Assembly (NCBI GenBank): GCA_002551355.1
Contig: NTHE01000026.1
Location: 40,268-104,267, forward strand
Reading direction: 5' to 3'
Length of the DNA: 64,000 nt
DNA from: Streptomyces sp. man185
GTDB lineage: Bacteria; Actinomycetota; Actinomycetes; Streptomycetales; Streptomycetaceae
Position 1 is the first letter of the stretch; each line of letters begins with the position of its first letter. Of this stretch, positions 40,854 to 48,614 are shown piece by piece. The notes under the pieces are model-generated. The model was not told where the DNA came from and did no database searches. It saw only the letters and a program-made list of their open reading frames with translations. The translations under genes were made by a program, and so were the position numbers.

Positions 40854-42232
40854 CCGACGAGCGTATGGCCCCCGCCGCCGCCCTGGCGCCGGGGATCCTC
40901 CGTACCGCCGTGGCCGTCCGTCACCGGACCGTCCTCCGGGCTGTCCGGCGGGCCGTCCTCGGAGGCGGGCGTCCCGGGCTTCCCCGGCGCACGGGACCGG
41001 ACGGGCAGCCGGGAGAACAGTCGCCGCCTGCCGGTCGTGACCCGGGCCCCCAGCCAGACGAGGAAGGCCGTCGGCAGGAAGACCGCGTCGGCCGCGATCA
41101 TCGCCATGGAGAAGAAGGGCAGCCCGAGCAGCAGGGCGATCCCCGCGTGCTCGCAGATCATCGCGACCAGCAGGACGTTCTTGACCCGCCGGTTGAACAG
41201 CGTGAACGGAAAGGCGACCTGGACGATGACCGTGCCGTAGGTCAGCACCAGCACCATCAGGCCGCTGGCGCCCAGGATGTCCGACAGGGCGGGCCACGGG
41301 GTGAAGTAGTCGAGGTTGAGCGGGTAGTACAGCGCGGTGCCGTCCTGCCAGCGCGAGCCCTGGATCTTGTACCAGCCGGCGGTCGCGTAGATCAGGCAGA
41401 CCTCGGCCATGATCACGGCGAGCGTGGCGTTGTGCGCGAGGTTGGCCAGTACGTCGAGCAGGGTGCGGGGCTGGCCGTGCGGCGCGTGACGGTTCACGGC
41501 CCACCAGGCCGCGGCGGAGAGCCAGATCGTCCACAGCAGAGCGGGGAGCCACCAGGTGCCGCCGAGCCCGCCCATCGGCGTGGCCACCGCGAGGACGGGG
41601 CCGAGAAGCACCCAGAGCACCGGGCCCACGATGTCCCGCAGCGGCGGCAGGCCCGCCGCGGCCCGCCGCGCGTCGCGCGCCGCACGCCGGGCGTCCAGCG
41701 ACCAGACCTGGGCACAGCGCGTGAGCACCAGGTAGATCGCCATGAGGTGGACGACGTTGTCGCCGCCGTCGCCCATGAAGATGCTGCGGTTCTGCACGGA
41801 GAGCACGCCGACCATGAAGAGGACGGACATGGTCCGGGTCCGCCAGCCGAGCATCAGCGCCGCCGCGGACAGCAGCGTGAGGACGTACACCGCCTCGAAC
41901 CAGACCGTGCTGTCGGTCCACATCAGGACGGAGAAGGCCTCGTTGCCGTCCGTGAGCCTGCGGGCCAGTTCCCAGTGCCACGGGCTGTCCGGGCCGTACA
42001 GCTCATGGCGGTGCGGCAGCTCGCGCAGCAGGAAGAAGAGGTAGGTGGCGGCGAAACCGATCCGGACGACGGCGCTCTGGTACGGGCCGAGAGCCGAGGC
42101 GGTGACGCGCTGGAGGCCTCGGGCCAGGCCGCCGCCGGGGCCTCCGGGGCCGCCGGAGCGGGTACCGGCCGGGCGCGGGCCGGCCGGCTGCGGGGCCGCG
42201 TTCCGTGGGGTCGCGGGCGAGGGGATGGTCAC
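40850..42232 (-). CDS. HTTM domain (SdpB/vitamin-K carboxylase-like) membrane protein
   Basis: 460-aa protein with about 8 transmembrane helices and the HTTM fold shared by vitamin-K-dependent gamma-carboxylases and Bacillus SdpB. Segments: ALGPYQSAVVRIGFAATYLF (start of TM1), LMWTDSTVWFEAVYVLTLLS, a GDGGDNVVHLMAIYL helix, and TAGWYKIQGSRWQDGTALYY (the conserved 'KlxxxxWxxGtA' region), with a disordered tail. It overlaps the DUF5819 gene (ATGA) and the methyltransferase gene (GTGA). The pair DUF5819-HTTM resembles SdpA-SdpB, which mature a peptide toxin in Bacillus; no toxin gene is visible here. Confidence 0.82.
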   Translation of the reverse strand: MTIPSPATPRNAAPQPAGPRPAGTRSGGPGGPGGGLARGLQRVTASALGPYQSAVVRIGFAATYLFFLLRELPHRHELYGPDSPWHWELARRLTDGNEAFSVLMWTDSTVWFEAVYVLTLLSAAALMLGWRTRTMSVLFMVGVLSVQNRSIFMGDGGDNVVHLMAIYLVLTRCAQVWSLDARRAARDARRAAAGLPPLRDIVGPVLWVLLGPVLAVATPMGGLGGTWWLPALLWTIWLSAAAWWAVNRHAPHGQPRTLLDVLANLAHNATLAVIMAEVCLIYATAGWYKIQGSRWQDGTALYYPLNLDYFTPWPALSDILGASGLMVLVLTYGTVIVQVAFPFTLFNRRVKNVLLVAMICEHAGIALLLGLPFFSMAMIAADAVFLPTAFLVWLGARVTTGRRRLFSRLPVRSRAPGKPGTPASEDGPPDSPEDGPVTDGHGGTEDPRRQGGGGGHTLVG

Positions 42233-43080
42233 CGGTTCGCCTCCACGCGCGCCGCGTCCCGGTCGGGTCCGTCCGCCCCGTGCGCCTCGTCCAGGTTCTG
42301 ATCCGCGTCACGCGCGGGAAGATCGTCGGGGTTCACGGTCCACCAGGGGAGCACGCGGTAGACGGGCCGGGTGCTGATCTTCTCGTTGCTCCACGGGGGC
42401 GGGGCGATGGAGCTGGTGGCGGAGCGGAGCTGGATGCGTTCGATCGTGCCGCCGTAGTCGCGCTCGCTCAGCCGCAGCATCGCGATGCGCCGCACGTAGC
42501 GCTCGGAGAGATCCCCGCGCAGGCCGTTGGGGCGGTTCTCGCTGTCGTGGGAGTTGATGTAGAAGTCCCAGCCCCGGCGGAGCTCGTTCTGGTCCACATG
42601 GCTGGGGAAGAGGTTGCCGCGTATGCCTTCGCTGTCCTCGTGGGTGAGGTTCATCCACCGCGTGGTGCGCCGGCCATCCGCCCCCACCACATCGGCCCGC
42701 ACATGGACGGCGATGTTCTGCTGGAGCGGGTTCGGCGCGAAGAGCTTCCAGTTCTGCTCGAACTCCGGGTAGATCCAGCGGTCGATCGTCTTCCCGTGCT
42801 GTTTGGTCAGCGTGTTGGACGGGGCGACGTGCAGGAACACCATGGCCACCTGCGTACAGGCGAGCAGTCCGATCAGGGACAGCGCCAGGGCCGCGACCAC
42901 CTGATAGGGGAAGGAGAGCCCGGCTATGCCCAGGCCGGCGACCGGGGCATCCGCCACCGGTGCGGGGGGCGTCGGCGGTATGGCTTCGGGGGTGTCCTGC
43001 GCCTCCGCCGGCCGGTTCAACGCCTCCGGCCAGGCGTCCTTCCCCCCGCCCGCAGAGCTCCTGTCGTGGTCCGAATCCAT
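42229..43080 (-). CDS. DUF5819 (SdpA-like) membrane-anchored protein
   Basis: 283-aa protein. Residues 1-55 are a Pro/Ala-rich cytoplasmic head. A single membrane helix follows (about 58-82, YQVVAALALSLIGLLACTQV), then an extracellular domain with the hallmark IYPEFEQNWKLFAPNPLQQN (tryptophan/'FAPNP' motif typical of DUF5819/SdpA-like proteins). The ATG at 43080 is preferred; GTG codons further upstream at 43107 would add nine residues. It is the first gene of the DUF5819-HTTM-TrmH operon, divergent from paaA. Confidence 0.78.
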   Translation of the reverse strand: MDSDHDRSSAGGGKDAWPEALNRPAEAQDTPEAIPPTPPAPVADAPVAGLGIAGLSFPYQVVAALALSLIGLLACTQVAMVFLHVAPSNTLTKQHGKTIDRWIYPEFEQNWKLFAPNPLQQNIAVHVRADVVGADGRRTTRWMNLTHEDSEGIRGNLFPSHVDQNELRRGWDFYINSHDSENRPNGLRGDLSERYVRRIAMLRLSERDYGGTIERIQLRSATSSIAPPPWSNEKISTRPVYRVLPWWTVNPDDLPARDADQNLDEAHGADGPDRDAARVEANR

Positions 43081-43111
43081 CCCGCCCCGCTCACCGTCGA
43101 TCACCACTCAG

Positions 43112-43120
43112 TTATCCACA
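43112..43120 (+). promoter_or_regulatory. DnaA box (TTATCCACA) next to paaA promoter
   Basis: Exact classical DnaA-box 9-mer, followed 3 bp later by TTGACA (43124-43129), a consensus -35 for the paaA operon. It is 45 bp from PaaR operator C. Confidence 0.65.
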
Positions 43121-43165
43121 GGGTTGACACCCTACGGGCCTCCGACTCACCATTGAAGTCAAGGA

Positions 43166-43179
43166 ACCGAACGATCGGT
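43166..43179. promoter_or_regulatory. PaaR-type operator C (paaA leader)
   Basis: ACCGAACGATCGGT, the exact reverse complement of operator B at 38380. It lies 16 bp before the paaA start codon and downstream of the TTGACA element, so a bound repressor would sit near the transcription start. Confidence 0.75.
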
Positions 43180-43195
43180 CGGTAGGGAGCCCGGG

Positions 43196-44293
43196 ATGGC
43201 GGCAGTGACTGCGGACCAGACGACGCAGAAGACGCTCGGCAAGGTGGACGGGGCGGAGGCGGCGGGCGCGGACCGCCTCGCGGCCTTCGACGCGACCGTG
43301 GCGGCGGACGAGCGGATCGAGCCGCGCGACTGGATGCCCGACGCCTACCGGGCGACGCTGGTCCGCCAGATGGCCCAGCACGCCCACTCGGAGATCATCG
43401 GCATGCAGCCCGAGGCCAACTGGATCACCCGGGCGCCCTCGCTGCGCCGCAAGGCGATCCTCATGGCGAAGGTGCAGGACGAGGCGGGCCACGGCCTGTA
43501 TCTCTACAGCGCCGCCGAGACCCTGGGCACCAGCCGCGAAGAGCTGCTCGACAAGCTCCACGCGGGCCGCCAGCGTTATTCGTCGATCTTCAACTACCCC
43601 ACGCTGACCTGGGCCGACGTCGGCGCGATCGGCTGGCTGGTGGACGGCGCGGCGATCACCAACCAAGTGCCGCTCTGCCGGTGCTCCTACGGTCCCTACG
43701 CCCGCGCGATGGTCCGCATCTGCAAGGAGGAGTCCTTCCACCAGCGCCAGGGGTACGAGCTGCTGCTCGCCCTCAGCCGCGGCACCGAGGCCCAGCACGC
43801 CATGGCCCAGGACGCGGTGAACCGCTGGTGGTGGCCCTCCCTGATGATGTTCGGCCCGCCCGACGACGCCTCGTCGCACTCCGAGCAGTCCATGGCCTGG
43901 AAGATCAAGCGGCACTCCAACGACGAGCTGCGCCGGCGCTTCGTCGACATCTGCGTGCCCCAGGCCGAAGCGCTGGGCCTGGAGCTCCCGGACCCCGACA
44001 TCCGGTGGAACGAGGAGCTGGGGCGGCACGACTTCGGCGCGATCGACTGGTCCGAGTTCCAAGCGGTCCTCAAGGGCAACGGCCCCTGCAATGAACAGCG
44101 GATCAGCCAGCGGCGCAAGGCCCACGAGGAGGGCGCCTGGGTCCGGGACGCGGCAGCCGCGTACGCCGCCAAGCACGCCCCGGCACGGACATCGCCCCAG
44201 TCACTGACATCGGCATCGGCATCGGCATCGGCATCGGCATCGGCATCGGCACAGAACAGCGCACCCGCGCAGCATGTGGAGGAGACGGCATGA
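43196..44293 (+). CDS. paaA: 1,2-phenylacetyl-CoA epoxidase subunit PaaA
   Basis: 365-aa catalytic di-iron subunit of the ring 1,2-phenylacetyl-CoA epoxidase. Ferritin-like helices carry the iron ligands in QMAQHAHSEIIGM, MAKVQDEAGHGLYLYSAAE and ICKEESFHQRQGYELL. Compared with the family (~320 aa), the last ~35 residues are an extension containing a (Ser-Ala)n run encoded by a hexanucleotide microsatellite. The ATG at 43196 is preceded by GGGAG. It is the first gene of paaABCDE, controlled by operator C. Confidence 0.95.
   Translation: MAAVTADQTTQKTLGKVDGAEAAGADRLAAFDATVAADERIEPRDWMPDAYRATLVRQMAQHAHSEIIGMQPEANWITRAPSLRRKAILMAKVQDEAGHGLYLYSAAETLGTSREELLDKLHAGRQRYSSIFNYPTLTWADVGAIGWLVDGAAITNQVPLCRCSYGPYARAMVRICKEESFHQRQGYELLLALSRGTEAQHAMAQDAVNRWWWPSLMMFGPPDDASSHSEQSMAWKIKRHSNDELRRRFVDICVPQAEALGLELPDPDIRWNEELGRHDFGAIDWSEFQAVLKGNGPCNEQRISQRRKAHEEGAWVRDAAAAYAAKHAPARTSPQSLTSASASASASASASAQNSAPAQHVEETA
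44209..44250 (+). repeat. (ATCGGC)7 microsatellite in paaA
   Basis: Seven perfect tandem copies of ATCGGC, in frame as alternating Ser and Ala codons (TCG GCA). This is an uncommonly pure simple repeat for coding DNA at this GC content. Slippage would alter only the tail length. Confidence 0.92.
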
Positions 44294-44580
44294 GCAGCTC
44301 GACCGACTGGCCGCTGTGGGAGGTGTTCGTGCGCTCGCGGCGCGGACTGTCCCACACCCATGCGGGCAGCCTGCACGCGCCGGACGCCGAGATGGCCCTG
44401 CGCAACGCCCGCGACCTCTACACCCGCCGCTCGGAGGGCGTCTCGATCTGGGTGGTCCCGTCCACCGCGATCACCGCCTCCTCCCCCGACGAGAAGGACT
44501 CGTTCTTCGAGCCGGCCGCCGACAAGCCCTACCGCCACCCGACGTTCTACGAGATCCCGGACGGGGTGAAGCACCTGTGA
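44290..44580 (+). CDS. paaB: 1,2-phenylacetyl-CoA epoxidase subunit PaaB
   Basis: 96-aa small subunit needed for assembly of the epoxidase complex (PaaABCE). The family blocks WPLWEVFVRSRRGLSHTHAG, SLHAPDAEMALRNARDLYTR, EGVSIWVVPSTAITAS and a C-terminal YRHPTFYEIPDGVKHL are complete. It overlaps paaA by 4 bp (ATGA) and paaC by 4 bp (GTGA), so stoichiometric translation is expected. Confidence 0.95.
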   Translation: MSSSTDWPLWEVFVRSRRGLSHTHAGSLHAPDAEMALRNARDLYTRRSEGVSIWVVPSTAITASSPDEKDSFFEPAADKPYRHPTFYEIPDGVKHL

Positions 44581-45293
44581 GCGCCGCACTCGCCCTCGGC
44601 GACGACGCGCTGGTGCTCTCGCACCGGCTGGGGGAGTGGGCCGGTCACGCCCCCGTCCTGGAGGAGGAGGTGGCTCTCGCCAACATCGCTCTGGACCTGC
44701 TGGGGCAGGCGCGGGTGCTGCTCTCGCTCGTCGGCGACGAGGACGAGCTGGCCTACCTCCGGGAGGAGCGCGCCTTCCGCAACCTCCAACTGGTCGAGCA
44801 GCCGAACGGGGACTTCGCCCACACCATCGCCCGGCAGCTCTATTTCTCGGTGTATCAGCACCTGCTGTACGAGCGACTGGCGACCGGGGAAGGCGAGTTC
44901 ACCGGGCTGGCGGGCAAGGCCGTGAAGGAGGTGGCCTACCACCGTGACCACGCCGAGCAGTGGGTCCTGAGGCTCGGCGACGGCACCGAGGAGAGCCACG
45001 GCCGGATGCAGAGCGGCCTGGACGCGCTGTGGCGATTCACCGGCGAGATGTTCCAGCCGGTCGAAGGGCTCGATTCCCCGGATTCCGGTCTCGACTGGGA
45101 GGAGCTGCGCGGCCGTTGGCTCGCCGCAGTCACCGATGTCGTCGAGCGCGCCACCCTGACTCTCCCGGCGGGCCCGCAGTCCGGGGGCTGGGCGGCGGGC
45201 GCGGGCCGACAGGGCCTGCACACCGAGCCGTTCGGCCGCATGATCGCCGAGATGCAGCACCTGCACCGCAGTCATCCGGGGGCGTCATGGTGA
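44577..45293 (+). CDS. paaC: 1,2-phenylacetyl-CoA epoxidase subunit PaaC
   Basis: 238-aa structural ferritin-like subunit that pairs with PaaA. Core helices include DDALVLSHRLGEWAGHAPVL, ANIALDLLGQARVLLSLVG, FAHTIARQLYFSVYQHLLYE and KEVAYHRDHAEQWVLRLGDG. Homologues lack iron and act as scaffold. The GTG at 44577 overlaps the paaB stop; the end overlaps paaD by 7 bp. Normal length. Confidence 0.94.
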   Translation: MSAALALGDDALVLSHRLGEWAGHAPVLEEEVALANIALDLLGQARVLLSLVGDEDELAYLREERAFRNLQLVEQPNGDFAHTIARQLYFSVYQHLLYERLATGEGEFTGLAGKAVKEVAYHRDHAEQWVLRLGDGTEESHGRMQSGLDALWRFTGEMFQPVEGLDSPDSGLDWEELRGRWLAAVTDVVERATLTLPAGPQSGGWAAGAGRQGLHTEPFGRMIAEMQHLHRSHPGASW

Positions 45294-45784
45294 CCGACAC
45301 CCGGCTGGAGGCGGAGCTGCGCGGCCTGGCCGGATCCGTGCCCGACCCCGAGCTCCCGGTGCTGACCCTGGCCGAGCTGGGCGTCGTGCGGGACGTCACG
45401 GTGGACGGCCCGGGCCGGGTGACCGTACGGCTCACCCCGACCTACACGGGCTGTCCGGCGATCGAGGCGATGTCCGCCGACATCGAGCGGGTGCTGCACG
45501 ACCACGGCGTCCCGGAGGTCTCCGTGGTCACGGTCCTGGCCCCGGCCTGGTCGACGGACGACATCAGCGCCGAAGGACGCCGCAAGCTCGCCGAGTTCGG
45601 CATAGCGCCGCCGCGCGCCCACAGCGCGGACGGCGGCCCCGTGCCGCTGACGCTCTCGGTGCGCTGCCCGCACTGCGGCTCCACGGACACGGAGCTGCTC
45701 AGCCGGTTCTCCTCCACGGCGTGCAAGGCCCTGCGCCGCTGCGTCGCCTGCCGTGAACCGTTCGACCACTTCAAGGAGTTGTAG
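45287..45784 (+). CDS. paaD: PaaD, MIP18-like iron-sulfur assembly protein
   Basis: 165-aa protein. The N-terminal DUF59/MIP18 domain (about 5-100: VPDPELPVLTLAELGVVRDV, TPTYTGCPAIEAM) is followed by a zinc-ribbon-like tail with CPHCGS and CVAC. PaaD is required for epoxidase activity, probably for maturation of the PaaE Fe-S centre. The ATG at 45287 is inside the paaC end. It is followed without spacer by paaE. Confidence 0.93.
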   Translation: MVTDTRLEAELRGLAGSVPDPELPVLTLAELGVVRDVTVDGPGRVTVRLTPTYTGCPAIEAMSADIERVLHDHGVPEVSVVTVLAPAWSTDDISAEGRRKLAEFGIAPPRAHSADGGPVPLTLSVRCPHCGSTDTELLSRFSSTACKALRRCVACREPFDHFKEL

Positions 45785-46843
45785 ATGTTCCATCCGCTCC
45801 GGGTCAGCGCGATCGAACGGATCACGGACGACGCGGTGGCCGTGACCCTCGCCGTGCCGGCCGAGCTGCGCGAGACCTTCCGCCACACCCCCGGCCAGCA
45901 TCTGAACGTGCGCTACACCGTGGACGGCCAGGAGATCCGCCGCTCGTACTCGATCTGCGCACCGGCCACCGAGCAGCCCGGCGAACCGGTGCTGCGGGTG
46001 GGCATCCGCATGGTCGAGGGCGGGGCGTTCTCCACGTACGCCCTCAAGGAGCTGGCCGTCGGGGACAGGGTGGAGGCGATGCCTCCGATGGGCCGCTTCG
46101 TCCTGAAGCCGCGCCCGGGTCTGTTCGCGGCGGTGGTCGGCGGCAGCGGCATCACCCCGGTGCTGTCGATGGCGGCCACCCTGCTCGACCGGGAACCGAC
46201 GGCCCGGTTCTGTCTGATCCGCAGTGACCGCACGGCGGCCTCGACGATGTTCCTCGACGAGGTGGCCGACCTCAAGGACCGGTTCCCCGACCGCTTCCAG
46301 CTGGTCACCGCGCTCTCCCGGGAGGAGCAGTCGGCCGGGCTGCCCTCCGGGCGGCTGGACACCGAACGGCTCACCGGCCTGCTGCCCGCCGTGCTTCCGG
46401 TCGCGGAGGTGGACGGCTGGTTCCTGTGTGGGCCGCTCGGTCTCGTACGGGGCACGGAGCAGGCCCTCAAAGCGCTCGGCGTCGACCGGTCCCGGGTCCA
46501 CCAAGAGATCTTCCACGTCGACGAGGGCCCCGCCGATGTGGCGGTGGTCAAGGTCGCCGCCCCGTCCGACTCCGTGCTGACGGCCACCCTCCACGGCCGT
46601 TCGGGCAGCTGGCCGGTGGAGAACGCGGAATCCCTGCTGGAGACGGTGCTGCGGAGCCGCTCGGACGCCCCGTACGCCTGCAAGGGCGGGGTCTGCGGGA
46701 CCTGCCGGGCGTTCCTCGTCTCGGGCGAGGTCCGGATGGAGCGCAACTTCGCGCTGGAGCCGGAGGAGACCGGGGCGGGCTTCGTGCTGGCCTGTCAGTC
46801 GCATCCGCTCACCCCGGAGGTGGAGCTGGACTTCGACCGCTGA
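45785..46843 (+). CDS. paaE: PaaE, phenylacetyl-CoA epoxidase reductase
   Basis: 352-aa ferredoxin-NADP reductase-like electron donor for the epoxidase. FAD binding: RRSYSICAPA. NAD(P): GGSGITPVLSMA, FLCGPLGLV. The C-terminal plant-type [2Fe-2S] ferredoxin has CKGGVCGTC and a final Cys in LACQSHPLTPEVELDF. It begins at the base after the paaD stop. It is the last gene of the paa operon. Confidence 0.95.
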   Translation: MFHPLRVSAIERITDDAVAVTLAVPAELRETFRHTPGQHLNVRYTVDGQEIRRSYSICAPATEQPGEPVLRVGIRMVEGGAFSTYALKELAVGDRVEAMPPMGRFVLKPRPGLFAAVVGGSGITPVLSMAATLLDREPTARFCLIRSDRTAASTMFLDEVADLKDRFPDRFQLVTALSREEQSAGLPSGRLDTERLTGLLPAVLPVAEVDGWFLCGPLGLVRGTEQALKALGVDRSRVHQEIFHVDEGPADVAVVKVAAPSDSVLTATLHGRSGSWPVENAESLLETVLRSRSDAPYACKGGVCGTCRAFLVSGEVRMERNFALEPEETGAGFVLACQSHPLTPEVELDFDR

Positions 46844-46894
46844 GGCACACACACGCCGCCGCGCTGTTCCCTTCCCGTAGAAGCTGTTCTATCT

Positions 46895-46913
46895 TGACGA
46901 CCCGTCAGGTCGT
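46895..46913. promoter_or_regulatory. overlapping palindromes before acyl-CoA dehydrogenase
   Basis: TGACG-ACC-CGTCA (46895-46907) and ACGACC-CGTCA-GGTCGT (46897-46913) overlap, just after TTGACG that could be a -35 (46894-46899). It lies 26-44 bp upstream of the GTG start. The reverse strand contains CTGACGGGT, also seen before the other acyl-CoA dehydrogenase at 194-202. Confidence 0.6.
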
Positions 46914-46938
46914 GAACGGTTAACGGGAGGCCGGGACA

Positions 46939-48120
46939 GTGGACTTCACCTTCACCGAGGAACAGCAGGCGGCCGTCGAGGCGGCCAGGGCCGTCTTCTC
47001 GGGTGTCGCACCCGACCGCGCCCCCAGTCCAGCTCTGACCCCCGGCGCTGTGGCGGAGGACATCGACCGACAGCTGTGGGACGAGCTGGCGCGTGCGGAT
47101 CTGCTCGCGCTCACGCTGTCGCAGGACCACGGCGGCTCGGGGCTCGACCCGATCGCGCTCTGCCTCGTCCTGCGGGAGTCGGCCAAAGTGCTGGCGCGGG
47201 TCCCCTTGCTGGAGACCTGCGCGGTCGCGCTGGCGGTCCAGCGGTACGGCGGGAGCACCCTCGCCGCGGAGCTGCTGCCCCGGGCCGGCAGGGGCGAACT
47301 GATCCTGACCGTCGGCGCCAACGGGCGCAGCGGCCACGATCCGGCCGAACTCGCCGTCACCGCACGGCCGTACATCGCGAACGGCGAGAGCGGAGTGACG
47401 GGCGCGGGCGGCGCGGACGGAGAAAACGGCTGGGTGCTGGACGGCGTGCAGTCCGCCGTCCCCTGGGCCCAGGTGGCCGACTGGATCGCCGTTCCCGCAC
47501 ACACCGCCGGGGGGCGGCCGGTCCTCGCCCTCGTGCCTCGTACCCGCGACGGCGTCACCCTGGCCGACCAGGTCTCCACCAGCGGTGAACGCCTGGCCGA
47601 GGTCCGGCTCGACGCCGTGCGCGTGGAAGCGAGCGAGCTGATCGACGCGGCGGGCTGCTGGGACTGGCTGCGGTCCCTGCTCACCACGGGGACGTGCGCA
47701 CTGGCGCTCGGGCTGGGCGAGCGGGTGCTCGAGATGACCGCCGAATACACCGGCAAGCGCGAGCAGTTCGGGTTCCCGGTCGCGACGTTCCAGGCGGTTG
47801 CGGTGCAGGCCGCCGACCGGTACATCGATCTCCGGGCGATGGAGGCCACCCTCTGGCAGGCCGCCTGGCGGATCTCCACCGACGCCGGCGGTCCGCTCCC
47901 GGCCGCGGGCGATGTCGCCGTCGCGAAGATCTGGGCCTCCGACGGCGTCCGCCGCGTCGTGCAGACCGCACAGCATCTGCACGGCGGCTTCGGCGCGGAC
48001 ACCGACTATCCGCTGCACCGCTTCCACGCCTGGGCGAAGCAGATCGAGCTCTCCCTCGGCCCGGCGGCGGCCCATGAGGAGGCCCTGGGAGACCTGCTGG
48101 CCGCCCACCCGCTCGGCTGA
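46939..48120 (+). CDS. acyl-CoA dehydrogenase family protein lacking the usual catalytic glutamate
   Basis: 393-aa acyl-CoA dehydrogenase fold: N-terminal helices DFTFTEEQQAAVEAARAVF, middle beta domain, C-terminal helical domain with TGKREQFGFPVATFQAVAVQ and a FAD-side ADTDYPLHRFHAWAKQIEL segment. The YEGT-type Glu found in most short/medium-chain enzymes is absent at the expected place. It may therefore be the non-catalytic half of a heteromeric FadE or use another base. The GTG at 46939 follows GGGAGG. It is 95 bp from paaE, in the same direction but with its own palindromic operator. Confidence 0.85.
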   Translation: MDFTFTEEQQAAVEAARAVFSGVAPDRAPSPALTPGAVAEDIDRQLWDELARADLLALTLSQDHGGSGLDPIALCLVLRESAKVLARVPLLETCAVALAVQRYGGSTLAAELLPRAGRGELILTVGANGRSGHDPAELAVTARPYIANGESGVTGAGGADGENGWVLDGVQSAVPWAQVADWIAVPAHTAGGRPVLALVPRTRDGVTLADQVSTSGERLAEVRLDAVRVEASELIDAAGCWDWLRSLLTTGTCALALGLGERVLEMTAEYTGKREQFGFPVATFQAVAVQAADRYIDLRAMEATLWQAAWRISTDAGGPLPAAGDVAVAKIWASDGVRRVVQTAQHLHGGFGADTDYPLHRFHAWAKQIELSLGPAAAHEEALGDLLAAHPLG

Positions 48121-48149
48121 CGACCGGGCCCCGGAAGGCCCGGACCGGC

Positions 48150-48181
48150 CCCCGACCCGACCGGTGCCGGTCGGGTCGGGG
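48150..48181. terminator. bidirectional terminator
   Basis: Perfect 15-bp stem (48150-48164 with 48167-48181) around a TG centre, between convergent acyl-CoA dehydrogenase and rhodanese genes. Surrounding GGGTCGGG-type repeats continue to 48203. Confidence 0.85.
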
Positions 48182-48205
48182 CAGTCCGGGTCGGGCCGGG
48201 TCGGC

Positions 48206-48550
48206 TCAGAGGACGAAGGCAGGCGTCCCGTTGTCCGTGACTATCGGACGGCCGGCGCCGTCCCAGGCCTGCATGCCGCCGTCGATGTTCACCGCGTCGA
48301 TGCCCTGCTGGACCAGGTACTGGGTGACCTGGGCCGAACGGCCGCCGACCCGGCACATCACATGCACGCGCCGCCCGTCCTCGGCGGACTCGGTCAGCTC
48401 GCCGAACCGGCCCACGAAGTCGCTCATCGGAATGTGCAGCGCACCCTCGACGTGACCGGCCGCCCACTCGTCGTTCTCACGGACGTCCAGGATGAAACCG
48501 TCCGACGGCACCGCCGCAGCGTCCACCGAGGGCAGCGGGGCGAAATTCAT
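48206..48550 (-). CDS. single-domain rhodanese
   Basis: 114-aa sulfurtransferase domain with FILDVRENDEWAAGHVEGAL, IPMSDF and the active-site loop MCRVGGRSAQ (catalytic Cys), ending GGMQAWDGAG. It transfers sulfane sulfur or senses persulfides. The ATG at 48550 is used. A tandem 18-bp repeat lies directly upstream. Confidence 0.9.
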   Translation of the reverse strand: MNFAPLPSVDAAAVPSDGFILDVRENDEWAAGHVEGALHIPMSDFVGRFGELTESAEDGRRVHVMCRVGGRSAQVTQYLVQQGIDAVNIDGGMQAWDGAGRPIVTDNGTPAFVL

Positions 48551-48570
48551 GGGTCATGCCTTCTCTCGTA

Positions 48571-48607
48571 CATACGCGGAAAGTCATCCATACGCGGAAG
48601 AGTCATC
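48571..48607 (-). repeat. tandem 18/19-bp repeat upstream of rhodanese gene
   Basis: CATACGCGGAAAGTCATC (48571-48588) is repeated as CATACGCGGAAGAGTCATC (48589-48607) with one inserted base. It fills most of the 64-bp gap between the J-domain gene stop and the rhodanese start, so it lies in the rhodanese leader or promoter. Confidence 0.8.
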
Positions 48608-48614
48608 CGGAACG

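Noticed and set aside
44209..44250. possible CRISPR-like array
   Set aside because: Simple hexanucleotide repeat with no spacers, in frame within paaA.
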